From the NCBI GenBank assembly GCA_964387645.1, contig CAYLYM010000051.1, forward strand, positions 1 to 25,773: a stretch of DNA of 25,773 nt, in the 5' to 3' direction. Positions 14,995 through 23,039 of this stretch are shown here, in pieces; the first letter of the stretch is position 1, and each line of letters opens with the position of its first letter. The notes under the pieces were generated by a model. That model had not been told where the DNA came from. It ran no database searches and saw nothing but the letters and a program-made list of their open reading frames with translations. The translations under genes and the position numbers were made by a program. The DNA comes from CAYLYM01 sp964387645 (GTDB lineage: Bacteria > Calditrichota > Calditrichia > RBG-13-44-9).

Positions 14995-15059
14995 TCCAAT
15001 CCCAAATCGATTGGATTCCGGTTGTTAAGTCCACGGATGACATGGATTGTCATGGATCA
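14995..15059. repeat. Short inverted and tandem repeats in divergent spacer
   Basis: The 335-base spacer between the uridylyltransferase and the antiporter (14913-15247) has no gene. TCCAATC (14995-15001) pairs with GATTGGA (15009-15015). At 15032-15058 a roughly 10-base word recurs three times (CGGATGACA, TGGATTGTCA, TGGATCA), with ATGACA and TGTCAT able to pair. It resembles a degenerate copy of the CCACGGATGACACGGAT-type intergenic repeats seen in other environmental genomes; that resemblance is from memory. Confidence 0.45.
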
Positions 15060-15247
15060 AAATTTGCCAGGAATATTATTGTGTAAATTAGCGCAATCGA
15101 TGAACCACTTTTTGAAATATATTTGAAATTTTTCATTGAAAATTAAAGAAAAAGGAATTTGGCAGTAATCTCGTTAAAAAGATTCTACACTTAAGGCATT
15201 TAATTTTAACGCTTTACTTTTCAATATCGGGATTTTATTTTCAAGTT

Positions 15248-17221
15248 ATGCAAGTGTTCAGGTATTTAACTTTATGCTTTCTCTTCCTTTTATCGGGATT
15301 TGTCCACAATGTTTTCCCGATGGAGAATGGCCTTTCCTCTGACACATTTGAGATGACTGTTCCCAAAGTTGTTCTAACAAATATCGATTTTAAAATTGCT
15401 TTAAAGCCATCGATTTCATTTTATTCGAAATTTAACGGCCAGAAAGTTCCAGCCAAAATTATTGATGCCAGCTCAGATCAGGTTTTATGGGAAGACAGTT
15501 TGTTCATTGATGCACGCCGCGAAGGAACTTTTGAGATCACAGGTCTTAAGGTAAAGAAATCTGGAGTCACAACATTTACAGTTCAACTGGCAGGAGAAGA
15601 AGCCCGGGTGCAAACCCGGGTATTACCCGCTATTTTGAGCATCCTTCCGCCCTTGTTGGCTATTCTTCTGGCCCTTATTACCCGGCAGGTGATTGTTGCC
15701 CTGTTTTTCGGGATATGGTTGGGGATTACTTTCATCTATGATATTAACCCGTTATTGGGATTTCTTCATACACTGGATGAATATATTGTTAAGTCTTTAG
15801 CCGATCCTGATAGAATTTCCATACTGATTTTTAGTCTGGTGCTGGGTGGAATGGTCGGCGTGATGACCCGATCGGGCGGAACTCAGGGAATCGTGGAAAA
15901 ACTGGCTTCTTATGCAAAAAATGCGCGATTAGGACAATTGGCTACCTGGGCGATGGGTGTGCTGATTTTTTTTGATGATTACGCCAATACACTCATCGTT
16001 GGAAACACTATGCGTCCGCTTACCGATAAATTAAAGATTAGCCGGGAAAAACTCTCTTACCTGGTCGATTCTACCGCGGCACCGGTGGCCAACATCGCTA
16101 TTATTTCCACCTGGATTGGATACGAAATCAGTCTGATCAACCAATCCTTCGAATCGTTGAATATAACAGATAATGCTTATGTCATTTTTATTAAAACTAT
16201 TCCCTATAATTTTTACCCGATTTATGCATTATTTTTCGGGTTATTGATTGCTTATCTGGTAAGAGATTTTGGCGGAATGTACACAGCGGAAATCCGTGCC
16301 CGGAGAAAAGGCGCGGTGTTACGGGAAGGAGCCATGCCATTGTCAGATTTAACCGACACGGAAGCGGCAGCCTCTGCAAATCTCCCGAAAAGATGGTACA
16401 ATGCTTTTATTCCAATTGGTGTGGTTATTCTGGCAGTATCCGTCGGGCTGGTTTTTACCGGTTATCAGAATCTAATAAAAAATGGCGATGAATTGACGGG
16501 ATTACCCTTCATTCGGCAGATAAGTCTGATCATCGGCAACGCGGATTCTTTTGCCGTATTAATGTGGGCTTCTTTTTTAGGCTCGATTGCGGCCATTATT
16601 CTGGCGATTGGTCAAAGATTGCTGACACTGCAGGATTCTATCGAAGCCTGGGTAAAAGGTGTTCGTTCTATGGTCATGGCAGCGATTATCCTGACCAGTG
16701 CCTGGGCCATTGGTACCGTTTGCCAGGAACTGTTTACCGCTGATTATGTCATTCATCTCACCAGCCGGTTTCTATCACCTCACTGGCTTCCCTTCATTAC
16801 TTTTGTTTCGGCATCAGTCATTAGTTTTGCTACCGGCACATCCTGGGGCACCATGGCTATTTTAATGCCTATTGCCATTCCTTTAGCTTTTAAATTACCG
16901 GGACTACATCCGGGTATCGAAACCGCTCATGCCACCGGCCTGATGCTTTGCACCACCGCTTCGGTTCTTGCCGGTGCCACTTTTGGCGATCACTGTTCTC
17001 CCATTTCGGATACCACCATTATGTCCTCCATGGCTTCGGGAGCGGATCATATCGACCATGTAAGAACCCAACTTCCTTATGCCCTGACGTCTGGTCTGGT
17101 GGCTTCCCTATTCGGTTATATCCCCACTGGATTTGGTTTTAGCAATTGGCTTGTTTTACCTTTTGGATTATTATCTATTTTTCTCATTGTTCGTTTTATA
17201 GGCAAAAGTACTCAGGAATAA
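15248..17221 (+). CDS. NhaC-family Na+/H+ (or organic anion) antiporter with exported N-terminal domain
   Basis: A 657-residue inner-membrane antiporter. Residues 1-25 look like a signal peptide, and about 30-130 are a soluble, beta-rich segment rich in VxxxxV alternation that should lie outside the cytoplasmic membrane. From about 131 the NhaC core begins (SILPPLLAILLALITRQV). Family motifs are GGMVGVMTRSGGTQG, LIFFDDYANTLIVGNTMRP, STAAPVANIAIISTWIGYE, SFATGTSWGTMAILMP and the ending FGDHCSPISDTTIMSSMA. The FFDDYAN aspartates are likely in ion transport. NhaC relatives exchange Na+ for H+ or malate/lactate; substrate cannot be told here. There is no clear Shine-Dalgarno, and later in-frame starts would remove the signal. 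It stands alone. Confidence 0.88.
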   Translation: MQVFRYLTLCFLFLLSGFVHNVFPMENGLSSDTFEMTVPKVVLTNIDFKIALKPSISFYSKFNGQKVPAKIIDASSDQVLWEDSLFIDARREGTFEITGLKVKKSGVTTFTVQLAGEEARVQTRVLPAILSILPPLLAILLALITRQVIVALFFGIWLGITFIYDINPLLGFLHTLDEYIVKSLADPDRISILIFSLVLGGMVGVMTRSGGTQGIVEKLASYAKNARLGQLATWAMGVLIFFDDYANTLIVGNTMRPLTDKLKISREKLSYLVDSTAAPVANIAIISTWIGYEISLINQSFESLNITDNAYVIFIKTIPYNFYPIYALFFGLLIAYLVRDFGGMYTAEIRARRKGAVLREGAMPLSDLTDTEAAASANLPKRWYNAFIPIGVVILAVSVGLVFTGYQNLIKNGDELTGLPFIRQISLIIGNADSFAVLMWASFLGSIAAIILAIGQRLLTLQDSIEAWVKGVRSMVMAAIILTSAWAIGTVCQELFTADYVIHLTSRFLSPHWLPFITFVSASVISFATGTSWGTMAILMPIAIPLAFKLPGLHPGIETAHATGLMLCTTASVLAGATFGDHCSPISDTTIMSSMASGADHIDHVRTQLPYALTSGLVASLFGYIPTGFGFSNWLVLPFGLLSIFLIVRFIGKSTQE

Positions 17222-17313
17222 TTTTAGCACTGTAAGAAAAACAAACGGGTTTTGGTTGTTAATATGTATCTGGATTTCTTATTTATTAGAAATTGAAGAA
17301 AGGGATATTTAAT

Positions 17314-17338
17314 CAAAATTTTCCACTCTCGTAAAGAC
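17314..17338 (+). repeat. Dispersed repeat B, copy 1
   Basis: Twenty-five bases that match the reverse complement of 22893-22917 with two mismatches (CACTCTCG core). Both copies lie in gene-free, A+T-rich sequence. The element's full extent cannot be fixed from two copies. Confidence 0.6.
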
Positions 17339-17361
17339 TCAAATATTTTATTAAAAGAAGG

Positions 17362-17398
17362 CTATGAAAAAAACCTTACATTAACTCCATTATTTCGC
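17362..17398. repeat. Dispersed repeat A, copy 2
   Basis: The partner of 3086-3123, sharing CATTAACTCCATTA and an ending TCGC. Here the sequence continues past the point where copy 1 meets the gap, reading into CATTCGAATGAATTTGG, which may show what is missing there. Confidence 0.6.
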
Positions 17399-17694
17399 CA
17401 TTCGAATGAATTTGGATGCTATGTAATTATTCGAAATACTTTTCAGAGGATTTTAAAATAGATTTAACTGACGATTTTAATCAGTAGAAAATGGCAAAAT
17501 ATATATAAAAGAAAGTTTTAAAAAAACCGCAAAGGCATAAAGATTTTTTGTAAAATAATAATAATTTTGAAATATAAAATAGCCATAAATACTTATTTGT
17601 CATTCTATAATTTTTTAAGGCCTTTATCCTTTTTAATAAAAGTATCTACAACAATCATAAACTCTATGGGAATCGGCAAATTACTAGTTTTTTC

Positions 17695-17719
17695 AGGAAA
17701 ATAATGTAATCATTTTCCT
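17695..17719. terminator. Stem-loop between converging genes
   Basis: AGGAAAAT and ATTTTCCT form an 8-bp stem, extended by a wobble and an A-T pair. It lies about 40 bases after the citryl-CoA-lyase-like gene on the minus strand and far from the antiporter stop. It lacks a T tract, so it may be a transcript 3' end stem or nothing. Confidence 0.3.
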
Positions 17720-17757
17720 AACTAAATCAGAATAATTCTTATTTCTTACTGAAGGGA

Positions 17758-18534
17758 TCAGGTTTCTTTTTCCTCTGGTCCGTCGTATTCTGCTTTAGAA
17801 AAATCGATCTTACGCATTGGTTTGTAACGGGTTTTTTCCTCGTAGACATGGGCAACCAGACCTGGAATACGCGACATAATGAAGAAGGCGTTGGCCAGTT
17901 CAGCGGGAATATTCAGTTCGCACAATACTGCTGCAATAGCGCCGTCCACATTGATAGGCAAATCTTTTTCACCAACCTTTTTTAAGGCTCGCTGGATAGC
18001 CTTACACATCTCCACATATTTCGAAGCAATGCCCACTTCTGCTGCCAGATCGAATAGGCGGACTGTGCGCGGATCATTCGTGTGTATCCGGTGACCGAAT
18101 CCCATGATTTTTTCTTTACGCTCAAGGGCTTGCTGAACAATTTTTTCCGCAGCTTCATCTACCGACAATTTTTCCTTTTTCATCAACTGTACAGCCGCTT
18201 CCAGTGTACGCATACTTTTTTCGATGGCACCTCCGTGATATTTGTTTATGGCCAGAATGCCCGCCGCCAGGGCGGCATTCAAACTTCCACCAGTTGAAGC
18301 TACTGTTATGGCTGTCTGACAGGAGGGCGGTGTCACACCATGATCGATGCTGGAAACCAAAATAGCATCTAATATTTTCCCTACACTCTTGGTTGGCATC
18401 TCTCCCTTAATCAGAAGGTAAATCATTTGAGAAAAAGAAAGTCTTCCCATCAACTTATCTATACGATACCCCCGCACCACGATTTTATTCGGTTTAACCT
18501 GTGTGATGGCCGTTTTCCATGTTTCAGAACTCAT
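17758..18534 (-). CDS. ccl: Citryl-CoA lyase-like protein (short citrate synthase family)
   Basis: Citryl-CoA lyase splits citryl-CoA into acetyl-CoA and oxaloacetate, the second step of two-enzyme citrate cleavage. The protein has 258 residues, the size of Hydrogenobacter-type citryl-CoA lyase, and lacks the extra N-terminal part of full citrate synthase (about 430). All three catalytic positions are visible: H100 in NKYHGGA, H148 in GFGHRIHTNDPR and D197 in INVDGAIAAVL. SRIPGLVAHVYEE (221-233) ends the active site. It is the last gene of the cluster with the two ligase subunits, 142 bases after the SucD-like gene. AGGAGGAAATC precedes the ATG. Close relatives could accept other acyl-CoA substrates, so the name rests on size and context. 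Confidence 0.75.
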   Translation of the reverse strand: MSSETWKTAITQVKPNKIVVRGYRIDKLMGRLSFSQMIYLLIKGEMPTKSVGKILDAILVSSIDHGVTPPSCQTAITVASTGGSLNAALAAGILAINKYHGGAIEKSMRTLEAAVQLMKKEKLSVDEAAEKIVQQALERKEKIMGFGHRIHTNDPRTVRLFDLAAEVGIASKYVEMCKAIQRALKKVGEKDLPINVDGAIAAVLCELNIPAELANAFFIMSRIPGLVAHVYEEKTRYKPMRKIDFSKAEYDGPEEKET

Positions 18535-18676
18535 GATTTCCTCCTATTCATTTTCCCCCAGAGTTTCATGTAATTTCAATGAATTATTTTTTTTATTGAA
18601 TTGTCTTCACTCCTTCAGCTGTTTATCTCATCTATTGCAACCATCCATTTTGAATCATCCAATACTGTGTTTAAGT

Positions 18677-19579
18677 TTAAATTAAATTTTTCAATACATT
18701 TAGAGTGACATTGGGAATATCCTGAAATTCTTCTACCACATGCGCTCCGGCGGATTTCAGTCGTTCCACTTTACCCTGGTAAGTTCCACGATTCCCTTCG
18801 ATAATCGCCCCGGCATGAGAAAAACGTGTACCTTTTTGTGCTGCCCTTCCACCAATATAAGCCACAACCGGTTTGGTCACAACGCCCTTCTCAATCAAAT
18901 CGGCGACTGTTTCCTCCTGCGAAGTACCGATTTCTCCAAACATCACAATCATTTTCGTTTCTGGATCATCCTGAAATCGCTTAACAATCTCTGGATGCGG
19001 TAGACCTACGATGGCATCACCACCCACATGAACAATGGTGCTTAACCCGATTCCCTGCTTGCTCAAATAATAAGCTAAAGACGAGGTCATACCTCCGGAA
19101 CGGGAAGTTACACCTACCGGGCCGGGTTTAAACCATTCGCGAGCAGATCTGGCCCGACCACCCATCATACCTAAAACGGCTTTGTTTGGACTTAAAAGCC
19201 CCAATGTGTTGGGTCCAATAAAATGGGCATTTTTTTCTCTGGCATAAGAATGAATTTCTAAAACGTCATAGATGGGCACCCGGTCTGGCACCAGAACAGC
19301 CAATTTTATTCCAGCATCAAAAGCTTCTAACGCCGCATTTTTGACCAGCGGTGCTGGAACGAAGATCACCGACACATCAATGGCGCCCAACTGTTCCACA
19401 GCTTCCTCAACCGTGTCGAATACTGGTAAACCATACACTTCCTGTCCACCGCGTCCGGGAGTGACACCACCCAGAACTTTGGTGCCGTATTCCAGCATTA
19501 ATTTGGTGCGAACCATGCCTTCCCGACCGGTAATTCCCTGAACAATTACTTTTTTATTTTGATCAATCAAAATGGCCAT
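18677..19579 (-). CDS. SucD-like CoA ligase alpha subunit, probable citryl-CoA synthetase small subunit
   Basis: A 300-residue CoA-binding subunit related to succinyl-CoA synthetase alpha and CcsB. An N-terminal Rossmann CoA-binding domain (KVIVQGITGREG, GGVTPGRGG, GIKLAVLVPDRVP) is followed by the ligase domain. That domain has VTSRSGGMTSSL, FGEIGTSQEE and the phosphohistidine motif RFSHAGAIIEG (H255). I start at the ATG at 19579 because AGGAGGAAA lies 8 bases upstream, inside the previous gene. An upstream ATG at 19609 would add ten residues and hide that site. The start is one base past the stop of the ATP-grasp gene, so the two subunits are coupled. Succinyl-CoA synthetase is an alternative, but the lyase neighbour favours citrate. 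Confidence 0.8.
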   Translation of the reverse strand: MAILIDQNKKVIVQGITGREGMVRTKLMLEYGTKVLGGVTPGRGGQEVYGLPVFDTVEEAVEQLGAIDVSVIFVPAPLVKNAALEAFDAGIKLAVLVPDRVPIYDVLEIHSYAREKNAHFIGPNTLGLLSPNKAVLGMMGGRARSAREWFKPGPVGVTSRSGGMTSSLAYYLSKQGIGLSTIVHVGGDAIVGLPHPEIVKRFQDDPETKMIVMFGEIGTSQEETVADLIEKGVVTKPVVAYIGGRAAQKGTRFSHAGAIIEGNRGTYQGKVERLKSAGAHVVEEFQDIPNVTLNVLKNLI

Positions 19580-19580
19580 T

Positions 19581-21152
19581 TCATTTTCCTCCTGAAGAGA
19601 TGTCTTCATAAAATCCCATTTTCTGGCGGTATTCCTCTAAACCTTCGATTGGCAGATGAACATATCCGCCTTTATTACCGTGGAAGTAACATTCAACTTC
19701 ACATGCTAGGCATTCTGTGCATTTTCCTTTTTTAGCTTCTTCACGCGAGATATTGAGAACAGGCTTACCTTCTTTGAGTGTAAGAATCTGTGGTACACAT
19801 TTTTCAATGCAAATTTTCGATGAACATTTTAAACACGCTTCATGATCAAAGCTGACCTGGCCAGTAAAGGATTCAAAAGTGTAAATATTTTTTGAACGTT
19901 TCGGCGGCGGAGGCGGGAGCACTTCCCTGATTTTTCCTTTCTTTACCAATTCATCAAAACGCTGTGCACAAAACTCAACCGAATCATCTTTTTTATAGCC
20001 TTCCACGGGAGCGGGAAGATCGCGAGTATATTCAGTTAAAATTTGAACTGCTAGATCTTCGGAATTGCCTCCCAACCGGATAACTACTGGAATCTTGATC
20101 CATTCCTCCCGGAAAGCTTTTACTAGGCCTCTTGCAGAGTGGAATTGCTCCTGCGAAGCTACGCCAGAACCAGAACCGAAGTAACCAATAATATTTTTCT
20201 GGGAAAGGATAATTTTCGCTGCCCGATAAACTTTAGAAGCAGGCGGGTTGCCCGATGTATCGCAGAAATTGGCCAATTTGTACCCCTGGCGTTGTACTGC
20301 GTCCATGCTCATCATCGATCCGCCACCACCAGCTCCGTGAAATCCTATATATTTATCAGATTTTTTAAACCCCTGAGCCAATTGAATAAAATAGAACGTG
20401 CCTCTATAGTCATTCTTCTCTATATTGTATGCAACTTTATCCAATTCAGTTGGTGGATGGTTAAGTTCCCTGGCAATCTCTATATTGAGTTCAGGATGGC
20501 GGAAAACGGCATAATCATCGATAGTAATACGACAATCTGCAGCAATAAATTGCCCATCAGGAGTCTGCACCAACGGATTAATCTCAGCCGATCGTGCTTC
20601 ATATTTTCGAGCGGTTTCCCACAATTTCACCAGAACATCGGCAATTTTCAGTTGGGCTTTTCCTTGAATACCCGTTTTTCGTACCAGGTTGCGTGCCTGA
20701 TAATCTTTTAATCCTTTTACCACATCGATGGCAAAAAAGCCTACTTTATCGGGATGTTGCTGAACAATCTCCTCCACGCCAGTGCCACCAACGGCACTGA
20801 AAATAATTAACGGTGCTGCTTCGCTATCACTTATAATGAGGCTGACAAAGTACTCTGATGCGATATCCAATTTTCGTTCTACCAGGATTTTATTAACCGG
20901 GAAATTATTTACTGTTTTAGCAAAAAGTCCCGCAGCCTTTGTTTGAGCCTCTTCAGGATTTTTGGCAAACTGAATCAATCCCTGGTTGAACCGGCCAGTG
21001 GTCCAGGCCATGGCTTTTAACACCACCTCATCATTTAATTCTGCAACAATTTCAGCCGCCTGTTCAGGCGATTCTGCCACCCGACCTTCTGGAACTGAAA
21101 TTCCGGACAATTTGAGTAATTCTTTTCCCTGATATTCATGCAATCGCGCCAT
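19581..21152 (-). CDS. ATP-grasp CoA ligase large subunit fused to a 2[4Fe-4S] ferredoxin domain
   Basis: A 523-residue protein. Residues 1-230 are an ATP-grasp domain like SucC/CcsA (opening LHEYQGKELLKLSGISVPEG, later SAEINPLVQTPDG at 188-200). About 235-400 is the ligase/CoA domain (FHGAGGGG at 271-278, NFCDTSGNPPASKVYRAAKI). A proline run near 413-417 links to a C-terminal domain with eight cysteines: C440, C443, C448, C452 and C478, C481, C484, C488. The second set is CX2CX2CX3C, so two 4Fe-4S clusters are likely. The probable reaction is ATP- and CoA-dependent activation of citrate to citryl-CoA. Known CcsA/SucC lack such a ferredoxin tail as far as I recall. GAGG precedes the ATG. Confidence 0.8.
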   Translation of the reverse strand: MARLHEYQGKELLKLSGISVPEGRVAESPEQAAEIVAELNDEVVLKAMAWTTGRFNQGLIQFAKNPEEAQTKAAGLFAKTVNNFPVNKILVERKLDIASEYFVSLIISDSEAAPLIIFSAVGGTGVEEIVQQHPDKVGFFAIDVVKGLKDYQARNLVRKTGIQGKAQLKIADVLVKLWETARKYEARSAEINPLVQTPDGQFIAADCRITIDDYAVFRHPELNIEIARELNHPPTELDKVAYNIEKNDYRGTFYFIQLAQGFKKSDKYIGFHGAGGGGSMMSMDAVQRQGYKLANFCDTSGNPPASKVYRAAKIILSQKNIIGYFGSGSGVASQEQFHSARGLVKAFREEWIKIPVVIRLGGNSEDLAVQILTEYTRDLPAPVEGYKKDDSVEFCAQRFDELVKKGKIREVLPPPPPKRSKNIYTFESFTGQVSFDHEACLKCSSKICIEKCVPQILTLKEGKPVLNISREEAKKGKCTECLACEVECYFHGNKGGYVHLPIEGLEEYRQKMGFYEDISSGGK

Positions 21153-21199
21153 AAAATACCTCGTTATTATTTTAATGCAAGAGATTGATCTTTAATACT

Positions 21200-21967
21200 C
21201 TATATGTTTGACATAAGGTTTAACGCATCCTGCCCATATTTCCGGGTCATTTTGATAGTATAAATGTCGTGGGTGATATAATCCTTTGTCAGTACTACCA
21301 GCCCCGGATTTTCAGTCCAGGCAGCAGTAGCTAAACCTTCTTCTGGGAAATGAGCAATTAGCATTCGCTGGTCATCTACCGTTAAAGCCAGTCGCCGGCC
21401 ATGTCGTTTTTTGTAAATATCCTCCTCATGCCCATGATAATAAACGTGCTGGAGTGCAATCTTTTGTGTCCCATAAAAAACCATCTGCACTAAAATACCC
21501 GATCGTTGAACATTAATTAGAGTTTGTTGAATTTTCTCATATTCTGGCTCCCAGATCGACAGAAAAATCTCCCGTTTAGCCTCACCAATAAATTGTCTGG
21601 TTTTATCTAGAATGGACATTTCCCCGTTCAAGTTCCAGATATACTGGATTTGAGGTGCCTTTTTTGAGTAAATTTTTTCTAATTCTGCTTCTAAGTGTTC
21701 CAGTCCATTCAAATAGTTTTGACGTATTTTCCGGAAAACTTCATCCGGAGGTTGAGGTACATATCTAGCTGGATCACCATCTAATATTAAAACTATATTC
21801 CGATCTTTTAACCGATTTAGTACTTGATAAATTTTCGAAGCGGGAACACCGGAGTTCTTACTCAATTCATATCCAGTTACAGGAGATTTTTCCAGAAGGG
21901 CAATGTAAACTCGAGCTTCATATTGGGTAAAGCCAAATAATTGAAAATTTGAAATTAAATTCCTCAT
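21200..21967 (-). CDS. TrmB-family transcriptional regulator
   Basis: A 255-residue regulator with an N-terminal winged helix-turn-helix (LFGFTQYEARVYIALLE, SPVTGYELSKNSGVPASKIY, LNRLKDRNIV) typical of TrmB. A helical linker follows, and then a C-terminal domain with GEAKREIFLSIWEPEYEKI, as in the phospholipase-D-like effector domain. TrmB proteins bind sugars or other metabolites and control central carbon genes. I start at the ATG at 21967 because AAGGTGG lies 8 bases upstream; an in-frame ATG at 22063 would run through a perfect palindrome instead. It is 47 bases before the ATP-grasp gene on the same strand, so it probably heads and controls the citrate-cleavage operon. The effector could be a tricarboxylic acid or sugar; unknown. 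Confidence 0.85.
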   Translation of the reverse strand: MRNLISNFQLFGFTQYEARVYIALLEKSPVTGYELSKNSGVPASKIYQVLNRLKDRNIVLILDGDPARYVPQPPDEVFRKIRQNYLNGLEHLEAELEKIYSKKAPQIQYIWNLNGEMSILDKTRQFIGEAKREIFLSIWEPEYEKIQQTLINVQRSGILVQMVFYGTQKIALQHVYYHGHEEDIYKKRHGRRLALTVDDQRMLIAHFPEEGLATAAWTENPGLVVLTKDYITHDIYTIKMTRKYGQDALNLMSNI

Positions 21968-22057
21968 TTTCATAACCACCTTAGTAGTTAATAAATTATT
22001 ATTTTCTATCCATTCAATGCAACAGAAATTAATATTTTCGACCTTTTGAAAGAGAGA

Positions 22058-22071
22058 TATCATGCATGATA
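22058..22071. promoter_or_regulatory. Perfect 14-bp palindrome, possible TrmB operator
   Basis: TATCATGCATGATA reads the same on both strands and lies about 90 bases upstream of the regulator start, in the divergent region. Known TrmB-type sites of Thermococcales have TATCAC and GTGATA arms with a five-base spacer. The arms here are close but lack the spacer, so the assignment is a hypothesis. Confidence 0.45.
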
Positions 22072-22155
22072 CAGTTCAACTCAAAGAATAAAATTCTCAA
22101 GATTTGGGAGATCCATTTTTTATATTAAATTAAGTATTATTTAAACTTAAAAAGC

Positions 22156-22810
22156 ATGGTCATGCAAAAGAATCTATTCGACAATTCACGACTTTTACTC
22201 ATCGACAATCAAAACATCACTGATCCACATCTGAATCTCGCCTTAGAAGAATATGCAGTAAAAAAATTGAATTTAAAACATAATTACCTACTTATTTATG
22301 TAAACAAGCCTTCTCTGGTTGTAGGAAAACATCAAAACATATTCGAGGAAGTAAATACCACTTATATCAGAGAAAATAAAATTCCAGTTTTACGGCGAAT
22401 TTCGGGTGGAAAAACAGTTTACCATGATCTGAGAAACCCGAACCTCAGTTTCATTACTCCTTTTTTAGCTTTAGTCCAACCCAATGGAAAGAGATTAAAG
22501 AGTTTTCTCAAAAAAATATCATTCCTGGGAATGGAACTATGGGGAATCCCCCAAATTTTCCGTCCATTGTTCAATCCATTTCTCAAAAAGTCTGGTGAAA
22601 TTTCAGGTCATGGTTGAAAAAGGAAGGATCAGTGAAATAAAGATGATGGGTGCTGAAGAATCCCATCTAAAAATATTTCAGCCATTACGATTTGCTCTGA
22701 TCGGTCGCCGATACAATTACACGGATGTGGAGAAGACATTTCACGAATTGAGCATTAAACTGGAATCCGGCGATAAATTTAAAACGGATTTATTAAACAT
22801 GTTATTTTAA
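22156..22810 (+). pseudogene. lplA: Lipoate-protein ligase A, internally deleted and frameshifted
   Basis: An intact LplA (about 330 residues) attaches lipoate to 2-oxoacid dehydrogenase or glycine cleavage proteins. Here residues 1-105 match its N-terminus (NLALEEYAVKKL, PSLVVGKHQN, RRISGGKTVYHD, NLSFIT). About 130-140 residues are then missing, including the region with the catalytic lysine (K133 of E. coli). From about 22545 another frame resumes the C-terminal domain (PKFSVHC, FQVMVEKGRISEIKMMG, ALIGRRYNYTDVE, ending LLNMLF at 22810). The frame change falls at a run of five C near 22550. SGGK replaces the usual SGGG. Although archaeal LplA can be split in two genes, the absent lysine region argues for a dead gene. 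Confidence 0.8.
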
Positions 22811-23039
22811 TTGTATCTGGCCGAATTTTCAGGCAATCCCTCCCATCATTTAAGAATTTTCTGTCAGACACAATCAGAAAATAAGCGGTAGCGTCTTTGC
22901 GAGAGTGAAAAATTTTGGGATCAATCCAATCCCAGTGAGAAAATCACCCATAATCACGCTTTTCAAAATTTTTGAACACTCTTCCTTTAATTCTAAATTC
23001 AAGTACATAGAAGAACAGAAATATTTCCGTTTTTTGTTT
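22811..23039. repeat. Intergenic stretch with dispersed repeat B and small stem
   Basis: Copy 2 of repeat B (22893-22917, reverse orientation to copy 1) runs into a TGGGAT/ATCCCA stem (22916-22921 with 22929-22934). An open frame here on the minus strand (22874-23089) is translated A+T-rich sequence without similarity and overlaps the end of the next gene, so no gene is called. Confidence 0.5.

Larger units (their letters stand above)
17222..17757. other. Intergenic region with repeats, no gene
   Basis: This 536-base A+T-rich stretch lies between two converging genes and has no credible ORF. It holds copies of dispersed repeats A and B (listed separately) and an ACCGCAAAGGCATAAAG word at 17526-17542. 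That word resembles the CTTTGCG/CGCAAAG intergenic repeats of environmental genomes. Long A+T runs surround these. No IS end or transposase piece is recognised. Confidence 0.6.

Noticed and set aside
20139..20711. 190-residue plus-strand ORF inside the ATP-grasp gene
   Set aside because: It is antisense to a strongly conserved gene. Its length is due to codon bias on the coding strand.
22156..22810. Genuine two-gene (split) lipoate ligase, as in some archaea
   Set aside because: Split systems keep the catalytic lysine region. Here that part is absent and the joint is a frameshift.
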